Shown piece by piece: positions 33,442 through 42,378 of a stretch of 64,000 nucleotides of DNA. The notes under the pieces were generated by a model. That model made no database searches. It was not told the DNA's origin and saw nothing but the letters and a program-made list of their open reading frames with translations. Each line of letters starts with the position of its first letter. Position 1 is the stretch's first letter. Origin of the DNA: JAVBWO01 sp036677375. GTDB taxonomy: Bacteria; Bacillota; Dehalobacteriia; UBA4068; UBA4997. The stretch spans positions 307,316-371,315 of the forward strand of contig JAVBWO010000024.1 of NCBI GenBank assembly GCA_036677375.1, read 5' to 3'. A program made the position numbers and the translations under genes.

Positions 33442-33503
33442 ACCACACCTCGTTATCATCAATCATTGCAATCAAATGCAACTTATTGCAACCAAGATAC
33501 CTT

Positions 33504-34754
33504 TTAAAGCAAAGAGGACAAATCTGCTTCAATCTCCACCGGCCCCACCTGAGCCAGTACCAGCCGTTCCGGACGGAATAAGGTTTTCGCTATCCGGCAG
33601 ACATCCTCCGCCGTGACCGCCATGACCTTCTTGACCGTCTCTTCCACCGTGTCATACTTACCGTAGCTGCTTTCCAGCTTGCCAAAGCGGTTCATCAATC
33701 CGGCGGTAGATTCCATACCTAAAAGCAACCCACCCCGCAGCTGTTCTTTGGAACAGGCAATTTCACTTTCTTTTAAGCCGTGAGCCGCAATATCGCCCAT
33801 TTCGCACCCCATGATCCTCAAAGCCTCCGCCGCTTTTTTGGGGCTGGCCGAAGCATAGCAAAAGACATTGCCACCTCTGGTGTAAGAAGAGGTGGATGCA
33901 TAGATAGAATAAGTTAGGCCCCGTTTTTCCCGCGCTTCCTGGAAGAGCCGGGAACTGACGCCACCGCCCAAGGCGTTGATGAGTACATTCAGCCCATAGA
34001 TATCAGGATCATTTCCGGCAATCCCGGGAACCCCCAGAGTGATGTGGGTCTGCTCAATATCCTTATGCACATAGGCTTTCCCGGAAGCACTGGTAATGGT
34101 GGGCAAAACAGGCTTTTCCCAATCGCCGCCAATCCCCGCCATATTTTTTTCCACTTCCTCCAGCACCTGCTGCCGCCGGATATTGCCTACGACCACCACA
34201 ACGGTGTGGGCGGGTACATAGGTGCGCCGGTAATAATCCACCATCTCGTCCCGCTTCATATTGCCAACGCTATCTACCGTACCAATGATAGGCAGGCCGT
34301 AGGGATGACTAGGCCACATAGCGGCGTTGAACACTTCGCCCACCAGATCGTCAGGGTTATCTTCATACATATTGATCTCTTCTAAAATGACGCCCTGCTC
34401 CCGATGAAACTCATCGGTCAAAAAAGTAGAATTACGGTACATATCACCTAAAATATCCATACCCAAAGGGAAATACTCACCTAAAACTTTCACATAATAA
34501 CAGGTATTTTCCTTCGAAGTAAATGCGTTCATCTGACCGCCCACTGCTTCCAGCGCTTCGGCGATCTCTCGGGCATTCCGTTTCTCAGTCCCTTTAAAGA
34601 GCATGTGCTCCAAAAAGTGGGACACACCTGCCAGCTTGTCCTCCTCATAACAGGAACCGGTCGAGACCCAGATGCCTGCGGTAACCGAATAAAGAAAAGG
34701 CATTTCCATGGTAATCACTCGCAAGCCGCCGGGCAATGTGTCTTTATAAATCAT
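33504..34754 (-). CDS. M16-family zinc peptidase (MlpA/YmxG-like)
   Basis: A 416-residue processing-peptidase homologue. The inverted zinc motif is HFLEHMLFKGT (residue about 46), with the distal Glu in EEINMYEDNPDD; the second, catalytically silent half contains GLTYSIYASTSSY. In B. subtilis mlpA (ymxG) lies in the same order ylxY-mlpA-ymxH and has been linked to control of extracellular protease genes. GGAGG precedes ATG. Confidence 0.92.
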   Translation of the reverse strand: MIYKDTLPGGLRVITMEMPFLYSVTAGIWVSTGSCYEEDKLAGVSHFLEHMLFKGTEKRNAREIAEALEAVGGQMNAFTSKENTCYYVKVLGEYFPLGMDILGDMYRNSTFLTDEFHREQGVILEEINMYEDNPDDLVGEVFNAAMWPSHPYGLPIIGTVDSVGNMKRDEMVDYYRRTYVPAHTVVVVVGNIRRQQVLEEVEKNMAGIGGDWEKPVLPTITSASGKAYVHKDIEQTHITLGVPGIAGNDPDIYGLNVLINALGGGVSSRLFQEAREKRGLTYSIYASTSSYTRGGNVFCYASASPKKAAEALRIMGCEMGDIAAHGLKESEIACSKEQLRGGLLLGMESTAGLMNRFGKLESSYGKYDTVEETVKKVMAVTAEDVCRIAKTLFRPERLVLAQVGPVEIEADLSSLL

Positions 34755-34771
34755 TATAGCCTCCGCAAGAT

Positions 34772-35872
34772 TTAGAATTTTTCAAAGCAGCTTTTTATTT
34801 TCTCCAAAATACCTTCTATTCCCTGCTTTTTCACATCATCTTTTACAATTAAATTAATTCTGGCACAAAGATTGCCGTTTTGTTTTAAGGCAAGCCAGGC
34901 AACAGTTTCACCGGCAGCAGGATCTCCGCTCTTTGGGCGCCATTCCACCTCAACCTTTAAGCCTGTCGTTTCATTCTTGACGGTAGCGATGCCCAAGCCA
35001 TCGGCAATGATGGGGGTATCCTTCCAAGAACCCCAGACAGCACCGTCTTCGGCAAAATGGATATTCTTAAACTCATCAATGCCATAATTCAAGAGTTTCA
35101 AGGCTTCACCAAACCGATTAGGACTTTTGAATACCACGGCCAGCACATGGCGGCCCTCCCGGTTCATAGAGGCAACCAGGCAAGCCCCTGCGGCATCGGT
35201 GGTACCGGTTTTGACGCCATCCACTTCAGGATTGCTGAGCAAAAGACGGTTGGTCGTCTTCAAATAGCGGCGGTAACTGCCCGTTTCCGTATAGGTGGCA
35301 GGGGTATCCACAAGCTTTGCAAAAATAGGCTTGGTTAAAGCAATTCTGGCATAACGAGCCAGATCGGCTACACTCATGACATGATTGGTGGCAGGCAGCC
35401 CGTTGGTATTACAAAAATTAGTATTGGCTCCGCCCAAAGACACCGCCTTTTCATTCATCCAATGGACAAAGATATCTTCCTTACCGGCCACATTTTCACC
35501 CAACGCATAACAGGCGTCATTAGCGGAAGTAATCAGCGCGGCCGCCAGCATATCCGCCATAGCAAGTTCCTCTCCGGTAACCAAGTGGGCCGTGGCTTCT
35601 CCCACTGCCACGGCCTGAGGGGTAGCGATAAAAATTTCATCGGGAGCCGCCAGAGCGGCCGTCAAAAGTCCCGTCATTACCTTGGTAGTGCTGGCGGGTG
35701 GCAAAGGTGTTTGAGAATTTTTTTCCCACAGCACTGAACCGCTGTCCAAGTCGATGAGGATGCCGGCGACGGCGCCAATTTCCGGCGTTACCGTTTGGGC
35801 ATAAGCTGCCGGAACTGCCGTTAGAAAAAGACAGAAAACCAAACACAGCCAACATGGCCAACCCTTCCGCAT
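34772..35872 (-). CDS. D-alanyl-D-alanine carboxypeptidase (DacF-like PBP)
   Basis: A 366-residue low-mass penicillin-binding protein with signal peptide (cleavage after AAYA near 25). The active-site motifs are PASTTKVMTG (Ser-x-x-Lys, near residue 61), TSANDACY (Ser-x-Asn) and DGVKTGTTDAAG (Lys-Thr-Gly). A PBP5-type C-terminal beta domain follows, ending in a short amphipathic helix for membrane attachment. It trims the last D-Ala of wall peptides; family members near sporulation genes regulate cross-linking of the spore wall. Confidence 0.93.
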   Translation of the reverse strand: MRKGWPCWLCLVFCLFLTAVPAAYAQTVTPEIGAVAGILIDLDSGSVLWEKNSQTPLPPASTTKVMTGLLTAALAAPDEIFIATPQAVAVGEATAHLVTGEELAMADMLAAALITSANDACYALGENVAGKEDIFVHWMNEKAVSLGGANTNFCNTNGLPATNHVMSVADLARYARIALTKPIFAKLVDTPATYTETGSYRRYLKTTNRLLLSNPEVDGVKTGTTDAAGACLVASMNREGRHVLAVVFKSPNRFGEALKLLNYGIDEFKNIHFAEDGAVWGSWKDTPIIADGLGIATVKNETTGLKVEVEWRPKSGDPAAGETVAWLALKQNGNLCARINLIVKDDVKKQGIEGILEKIKSCFEKF

Positions 35873-36113
35873 AACTTGCTCCTTTCCAGCTTCTTTCGGT
35901 CAATCATTTATATCAATATTCATAGATAATAGCATCTGCATCCCAAGAGATTCCACACAGGCTGCCGGTACAATTCCTTGCACACCGCTTCCAGGTCTTC
36001 TAATAACATTGACTTTAACTTTTCCCAATTCTTGTTTGCTAAGGCAAATCCCCTAAGCCACCCATGAAGAAACCAAAACCTAAGACAATGACCGCGACGA
36101 CACTTTTAACCGC

Positions 36114-36830
36114 CTATTGTTCTAAGCGGCAAGTGGCGGTCACCGTTCCCAAAGTAAGTCCTCGTTTCTGTAACTCATCTATGATTCCCGGCAATGCCGC
36201 CAAGGTATTTTCCGTGGGATGCATCAGTACGATGCTGCCTGATTTAACCTTGCTCAACACCCGTTCCTGTATCTTCTCCACACTGGGCTTCTGCCAATCT
36301 ATGGTATCAACGCTCCATAAAATCGTGGCATGACTTTCCGCAATTGCCGCCGCCAAGACATAAGATTCCAACTCACCGGAGGGCGGCGCATAAAGCTTTG
36401 TCTCTACACCGGTGGCAGCTTTGATTGCCACCGCAGTACGCCGAATCTCATCCTGATTTTCCGCCTGGCTCATAGCATTGGGACTTTTATGACTATAAGC
36501 GTGATTGCCTAATTCATGTCCCCGCCGCACAATCTCCCGGGCCAAATCGCCATGCTCCTGGGTCCAGCGCCCGGTCAAAAAGAAGGTGGCCTTGACGCCT
36601 TTTTCATCAAAAAGATCCAGCATAGCAGGAATATATTCCTCACCCCAGTCCACATTAACGGCAAAGGAAACCATGGAACCGGTTTCCGCACCGCTGTAAA
36701 AAGGCCCCTCGCTCATGACTGCAATGGGCAGAAATTTGGCCGCCACAAGACCAACGCCCCAAAGAGCCAGAAAAGAGACGCATAGAATCAGCTTTTTGAA
36801 ATGCCGCTTTTTGATATAATAAATCCGCAC
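36114..36830 (-). CDS. Polysaccharide deacetylase family protein (YlxY-like)
   Basis: A 238-residue NodB-fold protein with one N-terminal membrane anchor (15-38). The usual TFDDG is replaced by FAVNVDWGEEY, keeping one Asp; the metal HxxxxH-type motif HELGNHAYSH is intact, as is the late LMHPTEN. This divergent first motif is also the pattern in YlxY-type proteins. B. subtilis ylxY stands at the head of the same cluster, so orthology is likely; enzyme activity is uncertain. Start is GTG at 36830 with GGGAGGTG 7 bases before. Confidence 0.88.
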   Translation of the reverse strand: MRIYYIKKRHFKKLILCVSFLALWGVGLVAAKFLPIAVMSEGPFYSGAETGSMVSFAVNVDWGEEYIPAMLDLFDEKGVKATFFLTGRWTQEHGDLAREIVRRGHELGNHAYSHKSPNAMSQAENQDEIRRTAVAIKAATGVETKLYAPPSGELESYVLAAAIAESHATILWSVDTIDWQKPSVEKIQERVLSKVKSGSIVLMHPTENTLAALPGIIDELQKRGLTLGTVTATCRLEQ

Positions 36831-36953
36831 AAAAATTCACCTCCCGGTTATTTCTATGCGGATTCTTGCTTAAATAGCACATTTTAACGTCACAACAAAC
36901 ACCACCCAATAAACGAACCGGCGCGTCTTCCTCATATAACTTTCCGCCATCGG

Positions 36954-38072
36954 CTAAAAATAGTAGACGGCAAATACCGTTAAAAGCAACAAAACCGGAA
37001 AATTGACCAGCGAGAAACATTCCAGATATTTTAAAGCTGAAGCGCCCTTTCCTTTACAATAAATCTTAAAGGAAATGAGGCTGGCCAAAGAAGCAACTAA
37101 TGTGCCTAATCCCCCAATGTTGCTGCCTGCCAGCAAGGCGGAAGCGTTGCCGGTAAACCCGGATAGCATCACCGCCACCGGCACATTGCTGATGAATTGA
37201 CTCATGACCACCGCAGTCAAAAGCTCCCTGCCCTTTAGGAAGCTTGCTATGGCGGAAGCTACCGCCGGGATATGGCTTAGATTCCCCGCAAAAATAAAGA
37301 AACAGACAAAAATGAGAAGCAGCCCATAATCCGGCCGTTTCAAGATCGCCCGGTCTAAAACCAAATAACTGCATAATACCAGACCCAGCACCACAAGATA
37401 ATGAAATACGTCAAATACTCCTAAGAGGCAAAGGACAAAAAGCAAACTATAGCAGATCAGTTTCTTTTTATTGACCACAATATTTTCTTGCGGTGTCACT
37501 ACGGTAATTTTCTGCTTTCTTACTAAAAAGATCAAACCCCAAAGGAGCAAACCGCCAAAAAATACAATCGGTAGTGTCACCTGAAAAAAAGCGGCCGGTA
37601 AAGTATGATAACAAGAATAAAGGTAAAGATTCTGTGGGTTCCCCACAGGGGTCAAGGTGCTGCCGATATTGGCCGCTACCGTTTCCAAAACAATAAAAAA
37701 TACGGCATAACGCATCTGCCCAGCCAGCCCCAAAACCAAAAGGGTAAAAGGTACAAAGGTAATATGCGCCACATCATTGGTGATAAACATTGCGGAAAAG
37801 AAGCACAACCCCACCAAAATGGTAGCCAGGCTGCGGCTGTTTTTAGCATGTACAATCAAGTTCTGTGCCAGGAAGTCAAAGACCTTGATCTCCATAAAAC
37901 CTGCCACCACTGCCATAAGGGCAAAAAGAAGCACCAGTACCCGAAAATCAATATAGGTCAGATAAGCGGCGGAAAACGGTACAAATAAGCAGGAGACCGC
38001 CGCCAGTAACAAAGAAACCGCCATACAACAATAACGGCTGAAAAACCTCCCTTGCCTATCGAAATCCCGCAA
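36954..38072 (-). CDS. SLC13/ArsB-type anion permease
   Basis: A 372-residue membrane protein with about ten helices. The IT-superfamily signature is clear: YIDFRVLVLLFALMAVVAGF at the start, MFITNDVAHITFVPF, GSTLTPVGNPQNLYLY and the second-half SQFISNVPVAVMLSGF. These proteins carry anions such as dicarboxylates, sulfate or arsenite by ion coupling; substrate unknown here. Divergence from arsR just beyond might hint at arsenite, but the ArsR operator lies on the other side and faces away. Start TTG at 38072 fits the family's usual tail length; ATG at 38024 is the alternative. Confidence 0.85.
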   Translation of the reverse strand: MRDFDRQGRFFSRYCCMAVSLLLAAVSCLFVPFSAAYLTYIDFRVLVLLFALMAVVAGFMEIKVFDFLAQNLIVHAKNSRSLATILVGLCFFSAMFITNDVAHITFVPFTLLVLGLAGQMRYAVFFIVLETVAANIGSTLTPVGNPQNLYLYSCYHTLPAAFFQVTLPIVFFGGLLLWGLIFLVRKQKITVVTPQENIVVNKKKLICYSLLFVLCLLGVFDVFHYLVVLGLVLCSYLVLDRAILKRPDYGLLLIFVCFFIFAGNLSHIPAVASAIASFLKGRELLTAVVMSQFISNVPVAVMLSGFTGNASALLAGSNIGGLGTLVASLASLISFKIYCKGKGASALKYLECFSLVNFPVLLLLTVFAVYYF

Positions 38073-38267
38073 TCCGGCATTTCAAACTTTCCCCAAGGTG
38101 CCTTCCCACCTTTCCTCCAGAAAGTGCGCCATGCCAAGGCGCTAAACCCTACAGCCAAAGCATCCCCTCTTTTCGCAGCAAGCAACAGCCAATTGGCACA
38201 GTATCAAATATTCTCATGGTAATTGGCCATAAGTAAAAAAAGTTTCCCAACTGCTTTTTTCTAATAT

Positions 38268-38300
38268 ATATTGACATGCATCAATATAAAAACATATAAT
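38268..38300 (+). promoter_or_regulatory. arsR promoter with palindromic operator
   Basis: TTGACA (38271-38276), 18 bases, TATAAT (38295-38300). The palindrome ATATTGA-6-TCAATAT (38268-38287) covers the -35 box, the usual spot for ArsR self-repression. Confidence 0.8.
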
Positions 38301-38341
38301 AGATACAAATCATCATGAAACCATAAACAGGAGGGTGTCCT

Positions 38342-38659
38342 ATGACAAACCGCAATCAGGAGCAAGCTTTTATTTTTAAAGCATTATCGGACCCCCACCG
38401 ACTTGCTATCCTGGAAATGCTTTCCTGTGGCGAGCTATGCGCCTGCAAGCTCCTAGAAAAGTTTGAGATCACCCAGCCTACCCTTTCCCACCACATGAAG
38501 ATCTTAAGCGAGGCAGGCCTGGTGGTTGCGCGCCGTGAGGGAAAATGGATGCATTACGCTTTAAATATAGCGGTTATCAAGTCGTTGCAGAATTATATCA
38601 CAGAGATCACCTCCGACAAAGCACAGTGTATCTGTAAAGACGGCGGCTGCTGTCAATGA
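38342..38659 (+). CDS. ArsR/SmtB-family metalloregulator
   Basis: A 105-residue winged-helix repressor. The metal or arsenite site is in the recognition-side helix as ELCACKLLE (two Cys spaced as in arsenite-sensing ArsR), followed by QPTLSHHMKILSEAGLV and the wing RREGKWMHYAL. A further Cys cluster at the C-terminus (CICKDGGCCQ) may add ligands. The GAGGGTG site lies 6 bases before ATG. It likely represses its own operon, in which arsenite efflux genes are now missing. Confidence 0.92.
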   Translation: MTNRNQEQAFIFKALSDPHRLAILEMLSCGELCACKLLEKFEITQPTLSHHMKILSEAGLVVARREGKWMHYALNIAVIKSLQNYITEITSDKAQCICKDGGCCQ

Positions 38660-38759
38660 CCCCAATCGCAAAAAACAAACAAAAAATCCAGTAACGTTTT
38701 TTTGACGACCAACTGGCAATCAGTTTAACAAAAACAGTCATGAGAAGGGGGTGAAGAAT

Positions 38760-38996
38760 ATGGAGATCAAAGTCCTTGGCAGCGGATGCAGCAAATGCAT
38801 CCAAACTGCGGAGCTGATAAAAAAAGTCCTTGAGGATCATAAGATCGATGCCTCTTTGGAAAAGGTAACCGATATGATGGAAATCGTTCATTACGGCGTC
38901 ATGCGTACTCCCGCCGTCGTGGTTGACGGCAACGTAAAGATCGTCGGCAAAGTCCCCAGTGAAAAAGAGCTCATTACGCTGCTTTGCCAAAAATAA
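38760..38996 (+). CDS. Thioredoxin-like redox protein (Thioredoxin_3 type)
   Basis: A 78-residue protein with LGSGCSKCIQTAELI (CxxC, residues about 10-13) and cis-Pro segment MRTPAVVVDG. Such small redox proteins stand beside permease and ArsR genes in many Firmicute and archaeal ars-like operons and may pass electrons or bind metal. ATG at 38760 follows AAGGGGGTG at a proper distance. Second gene of the arsR operon. Confidence 0.9.
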   Translation: MEIKVLGSGCSKCIQTAELIKKVLEDHKIDASLEKVTDMMEIVHYGVMRTPAVVVDGNVKIVGKVPSEKELITLLCQK

Positions 38997-39040
38997 AGCG
39001 CTGCATCTCATAAGCTACTAGGTTAAAAGGAGGAAATTTC

Positions 39041-39173
39041 ATGAGAATGCACCTATATCTTGGCCCTCACCATACGGGAATCCGCCGAAGCCGACGATTG
39101 CTGGACTCATGACGTGATCGGCGATTGGAAAGAGATTCTCACAGGCAGCGTCTCCTGTAACTGCGCCAAATAG
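39041..39173 (+). pseudogene. Frameshifted small gene at the end of the arsR operon
   Basis: A very good ribosome site (AAAAGGAGG) and ATG at 39041 open a frame that stops after 23 codons at 39112. In the +2 frame a coherent reading resumes (LALTIRESAEADDCWTHDVI, then GDWKEILTGSVSCNCAK) and ends at the stop at 39171. This looks like one small Cys-containing protein broken by a frameshift, or a larger gene with an internal deletion. Parent family not recognised. Confidence 0.5.
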
Positions 39174-39233
39174 CAGGTGTACAATCCCCTAACACGACCT
39201 TCTCTTTCCCTTTTGATATCTGACAAGTCTGGT

Positions 39234-39266
39234 AGGCACCTGGCATAACCCGGGTGCCTTTATTCT
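39234..39266 (+). terminator. Terminator of the arsR operon
   Basis: AGGCACC and GGTGCCT pair around a 12-base loop, followed by TTATTCTATT. Confidence 0.65.
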
Positions 39267-39452
39267 ATTGTTCCGGCCTAAAATAAAAAAAGACCGGATT
39301 ACATAATCGGATCTTTATTTAAAAATGTAAAAATTATGAACTTGCTTCATATTCTTGTTAAGCACATTCTTATATAAAAATAATTTAAAGCGATATCGCA
39401 TATATTTTTAAAGCTAAAACTTTAGTTTCTAATTGATTAATTTTTGTCACAA

Positions 39453-39839
39453 TCAAAAATCGTCAAATTGTTTGTGAAAACAACGTACGGCCTCTTCTTC
39501 CATTTCGGCCACAAAAGCATCGTAACGCCTTAAGAAATCTTCACCTTTTTCGGTCAAGCTCGAACCGCAGCCCCGGCCCACCTGACGAAAAACCAACTGA
39601 AATCCCAAATAATTCTCGATCCGCTTCAAGATCTTCCAGGCTTTGCTATAAGCCATGCCCATCCCTTCGGCGGCCTTGGAAAGGGAACCGCTTAGTTGGA
39701 TGCCATGCAATAAATCGGCAATGCCCACACCAAAAGCACCCGACATCCCGTCACTGTTTATAAATAGCCTCAAATCATAATTAAGCTTTTTCTTGGTGCT
39801 AATAACTATAGCACTTTTTTCATTTTGATTTAATTTCAT
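39453..39839 (-). CDS. ModE-type winged-helix DNA-binding protein
   Basis: About 128 residues. GMSGAFGVGIADLLHGIQLS then GSLSKAAEGMGMAYSKAWKI and LVFRQVGRGCGSSLTEKGE form the LysR/ModE N-terminal winged helix; the molybdate-binding MOP domains are absent. Stand-alone versions occur near molybdate or formate dehydrogenase genes, but no such gene is in view. ATG at 39839 has GGGGCGG 7 bases before it; the 39881 start is less likely. Target unknown. Confidence 0.82.
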   Translation of the reverse strand: MKLNQNEKSAIVISTKKKLNYDLRLFINSDGMSGAFGVGIADLLHGIQLSGSLSKAAEGMGMAYSKAWKILKRIENYLGFQLVFRQVGRGCGSSLTEKGEDFLRRYDAFVAEMEEEAVRCFHKQFDDF

Positions 39840-40105
39840 GTTTTTACCGCCCCTACCCTTATTCATGAAAGCGCAAACCAACGAGATAGATAGATTTTAA
39901 CATTAATATAAGAAAATTGCCAGAGGACTTTTTTCTCAGCGCCTTAATAAAAAATCAATTTTATTTCATATAATTATCATATTCACAAAAGAACAATTTA
40001 TGGGCTTTTCAAGGCGCAAACCCATAAAGTTTGGCTAAAATAACAAAAAAATAAATCAGTATAATCATACAAACAGGATCGGAGCCTTTAAAAATGTACC
40101 TTGCT
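39840..40105. other. AT-rich intergenic DNA at the edge of the island
   Basis: No gene or repeat recognised. AT content rises clearly from here to about 42.4 kb compared with the flanks, which suggests acquired DNA. Confidence 0.4.
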
Positions 40106-40142
40106 TATTCAAAAAAGCAGCCCACATAAGCAGGCTGCTTTT
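40106..40142 (-). terminator. Terminator overlapping the end of the membrane-protein gene
   Basis: AAAAAGCAGCC and GGGCTGCTTTTTT pair around a 9-base loop; the 5' arm begins at the stop codon of the gene. Confidence 0.8.
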
Positions 40143-41032
40143 TAAGCCAATTGTGCAGCAAAACAGGCAGTTAGCAAAATCCCTAAAATCATGATATTGA
40201 CCCAAAACACATAAGGTAGCTTTCTTCTGATACGTCTTAGGCTCCAACAAGAAGTATCCTGACAATTATTGCAATCATCGGTTTTACATTTCTCGGAAAT
40301 TGGTTTCCCGACGATCTTTGATACCACATGCATTAAGACAAATATTGTATTAAAAACAACAAACCCGCATATCGTAGCAATCACGACTATCTCGCATATA
40401 TGATCAGGAGACTTGGCAATACTCTCTATTGTACTGCTTGAGAAGTTAATCCCTCCCATAAATGCCAGAACGATGGCTGCAAAGATGCCTAAAATCGTCA
40501 CTACTTCCATTTTTATGTTACTTGCCGCCTGGATCGCTTCCTTCGATAACTTGCAGGCATCCCGATAAGTCTCCAAGGATTTTTGAGCCTGTTCTTCTAT
40601 TTCTTCTATTTTTTGTTCATATTTTTTATAAACAAGTTGGATGCGGATCTGCTCAAGAGAGATATGGTCTAACAGCCTATTTATTTTATTGAAAACCTCT
40701 CCTTTTTCCTTGATTTCCAAATAATTTCCTGATATGTCCGCAGATAGCCGCGTAATCTCCTCCCAAAAGACTTCTTGAATATTGGAAAGATTCGCACAAA
40801 TATGGTCAATGGCATTTGGGTTCTTATCATTTAAGCTTAACGCTTTTCCGGAAATCGTACCATAGGATTGACGAAACATGTAGGGATAATCATGATCCTC
40901 TTCGTTATAAATTTTCATAAACCGCTCGATATAATATGATAATTCGCTTCTCTCCAGCAATGTATCAGAAAGCTCATCTAAAATCCGATTTAGCTCAACC
41001 TCTCGCATTCGCATTTGTCTCTCGATATCCAT
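40142..41032 (-). CDS. Coiled-coil membrane protein, partner of the Panacea protein (candidate toxin)
   Basis: A 296-residue protein with no family I recognise. Residues 1-175 are charged and helical, with a likely coiled coil (IQLVYKKYEQKIEEIEEQAQ). Then membrane helices at about 178-203 (VVTILGIFAAIVLAFMGG), 216-240 and 272-295. Between the second and third is a Cys cluster KCKTDDCNNCQDTSC that could bind metal. ATG at 41032 has GAGGTG 8 bases before it. It lies 21 bases after the Panacea gene and shares its terminator, the usual arrangement antitoxin-then-toxin; membrane toxins are known partners of Panacea proteins, so the toxin role is inference. Confidence 0.7.
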   Translation of the reverse strand: MDIERQMRMREVELNRILDELSDTLLERSELSYYIERFMKIYNEEDHDYPYMFRQSYGTISGKALSLNDKNPNAIDHICANLSNIQEVFWEEITRLSADISGNYLEIKEKGEVFNKINRLLDHISLEQIRIQLVYKKYEQKIEEIEEQAQKSLETYRDACKLSKEAIQAASNIKMEVVTILGIFAAIVLAFMGGINFSSSTIESIAKSPDHICEIVVIATICGFVVFNTIFVLMHVVSKIVGKPISEKCKTDDCNNCQDTSCWSLRRIRRKLPYVFWVNIMILGILLTACFAAQLA

Positions 41033-41053
41033 TTTTGACACCTCTGCTTAAGA

Positions 41054-41482
41054 TTAGCTATCACAAAAATCCTCCTGTATCAATTTTAATGGAATAATCG
41101 TTGATTTATAACCGTCATAGACTCGTTCCCAAGCACCCATTGACCGATGAGATTCATTGATTAATGCGCCAATGGGTTCGTTCCTTTTTTGCCGGATGAC
41201 CGGATCTATCATTCGAGCAATATCAAGAGGCAATTTAATATCATAAGTATCATAAATTTTTGAGGCGCCATACCAGCGATATTCCTCATAAACATTTTCC
41301 ACAACCGGTCCATATTGCCAAGCTAAAAATTTTTCATCAAAAAGGCATAGTTTTGTTTGTCTTAAATATTCGCCAAAAACAAAGTAAAGAATTTTTTGGA
41401 GTTGCAAATTACTAATGGCGCATCCGTCTAAAACACAATGGTTAATGATATACTTTGCAATATCCAAGGCGGTATACTTCAT
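41054..41482 (-). CDS. Panacea (SocA/DUF4065) domain protein, candidate antitoxin
   Basis: A 142-residue protein that is almost entirely the Panacea domain: ALDIAKYIINHC, then SNLQLQKILYFVFGEYL, FDEKFLAWQYGPVVENVYEE and WYGASKIYD. Proteins of this family neutralise many unrelated toxins and also occur in prophages (GepA, SocA). GAGGAG lies before the ATG. No recognisable DNA-binding domain is fused. Next to the membrane protein at 40142 it forms a two-gene unit in AT-rich DNA. Confidence 0.88.
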   Translation of the reverse strand: MKYTALDIAKYIINHCVLDGCAISNLQLQKILYFVFGEYLRQTKLCLFDEKFLAWQYGPVVENVYEEYRWYGASKIYDTYDIKLPLDIARMIDPVIRQKRNEPIGALINESHRSMGAWERVYDGYKSTIIPLKLIQEDFCDS

Positions 41483-41664
41483 GTATTTCTCTCTCCTCTG
41501 ATTCTCATCACATCATCCATTTATATTATAATATGCCGGCTTATAAATTACTATGTAGAATTTGGCAAATTTTGTCAGATATCTTTATTATGACAAAACT
41601 CTTTTATACTGCCAACCTATATCATTTTAAAATAAAGAGTATACTTAAATGTGTAATGTACAAT

Positions 41665-41705
41665 AAAAAACAGCCCAAATCACAATAGATCTCAGGCTGT
41701 TTTTC
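41665..41705. terminator. Bidirectional terminator
   Basis: AAAAACAGCC and GGCTGTTTTT pair around a 20-base loop with A and T runs on both sides; ends the small membrane-protein gene to its right on the minus strand. Confidence 0.65.
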
Positions 41706-41776
41706 TGGATTAGTGTTGAAAAAAGATTTTGCAGATCAAGTGAAAAATCCTCATAATAGATTAGATTTTAGTTTGC

Positions 41777-41986
41777 CTATTTCAATTTTGTTTTTATCTT
41801 CTCAATTAAAAGAAAAACTAAAAAGCATACGACATAGGAAATAAAAAAATTCAGTAATGCCTGTTGAAATATAGGCGGATATGTATTGTTATAAAGTTCG
41901 GAAAACAGAAATCGAGGTATCATAACACCGCCGATCGTTATACCTACACTTACTCCTATTGCAGATTTCAAAGCCTTTTTCACCAT
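41777..41986 (-). CDS. Small two-helix membrane protein
   Basis: A 69-residue protein from an ATG with GAGGAG 4 bases before it (41986): basic start MVKKALKSAIG, hydrophobic segments at about 5-25 and 43-62, basic tail EKIKTKLK. The frame can be extended to 42112, but the extra 42 residues (Tyr/Lys-rich) have no ribosome site. No family recognised. Confidence 0.5.
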   Translation of the reverse strand: MVKKALKSAIGVSVGITIGGVMIPRFLFSELYNNTYPPIFQQALLNFFISYVVCFLVFLLIEKIKTKLK

Positions 41987-42378
41987 CAAACTCCTCATCA
42001 AATTCTTGTTTAATCTATATGCATCATATTTACATTCATAATAGCATGTTTTACCGTAATAAAGAAAGACATATCTTCCATAAAACATGTCTTTCTTGGT
42101 GCTAGTGTTCAAAAGGATACCCGCGTAAACTAAAGGTTTTTGGCAGTAAGCAAAATGAATATTATACTTGACTTACCACCGACTCACCACTCACCTGCGC
42201 GTTCAAAATATTAACAGCGATCCGATCCGCATAGCTTTCCAATGCTGTAAATATTTCCATTCTGGGTTGACTATCTAATGGATAAATGATATTATATAAC
42301 TAGTGTTATATATCGCTTGTACTATAACCGCGCAGCGGCAGCTAAACTAAAGATTAATATAATAAAGGAGTGGATTGC
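41987..42378. other. Intergenic region between divergent genes
   Basis: AT-rich. It must hold the promoter of the plus-strand operon that begins at 42379; TTATATAAC-rich sequence near 42290-42310 is a candidate -10 area. No further gene supported. Confidence 0.4.
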
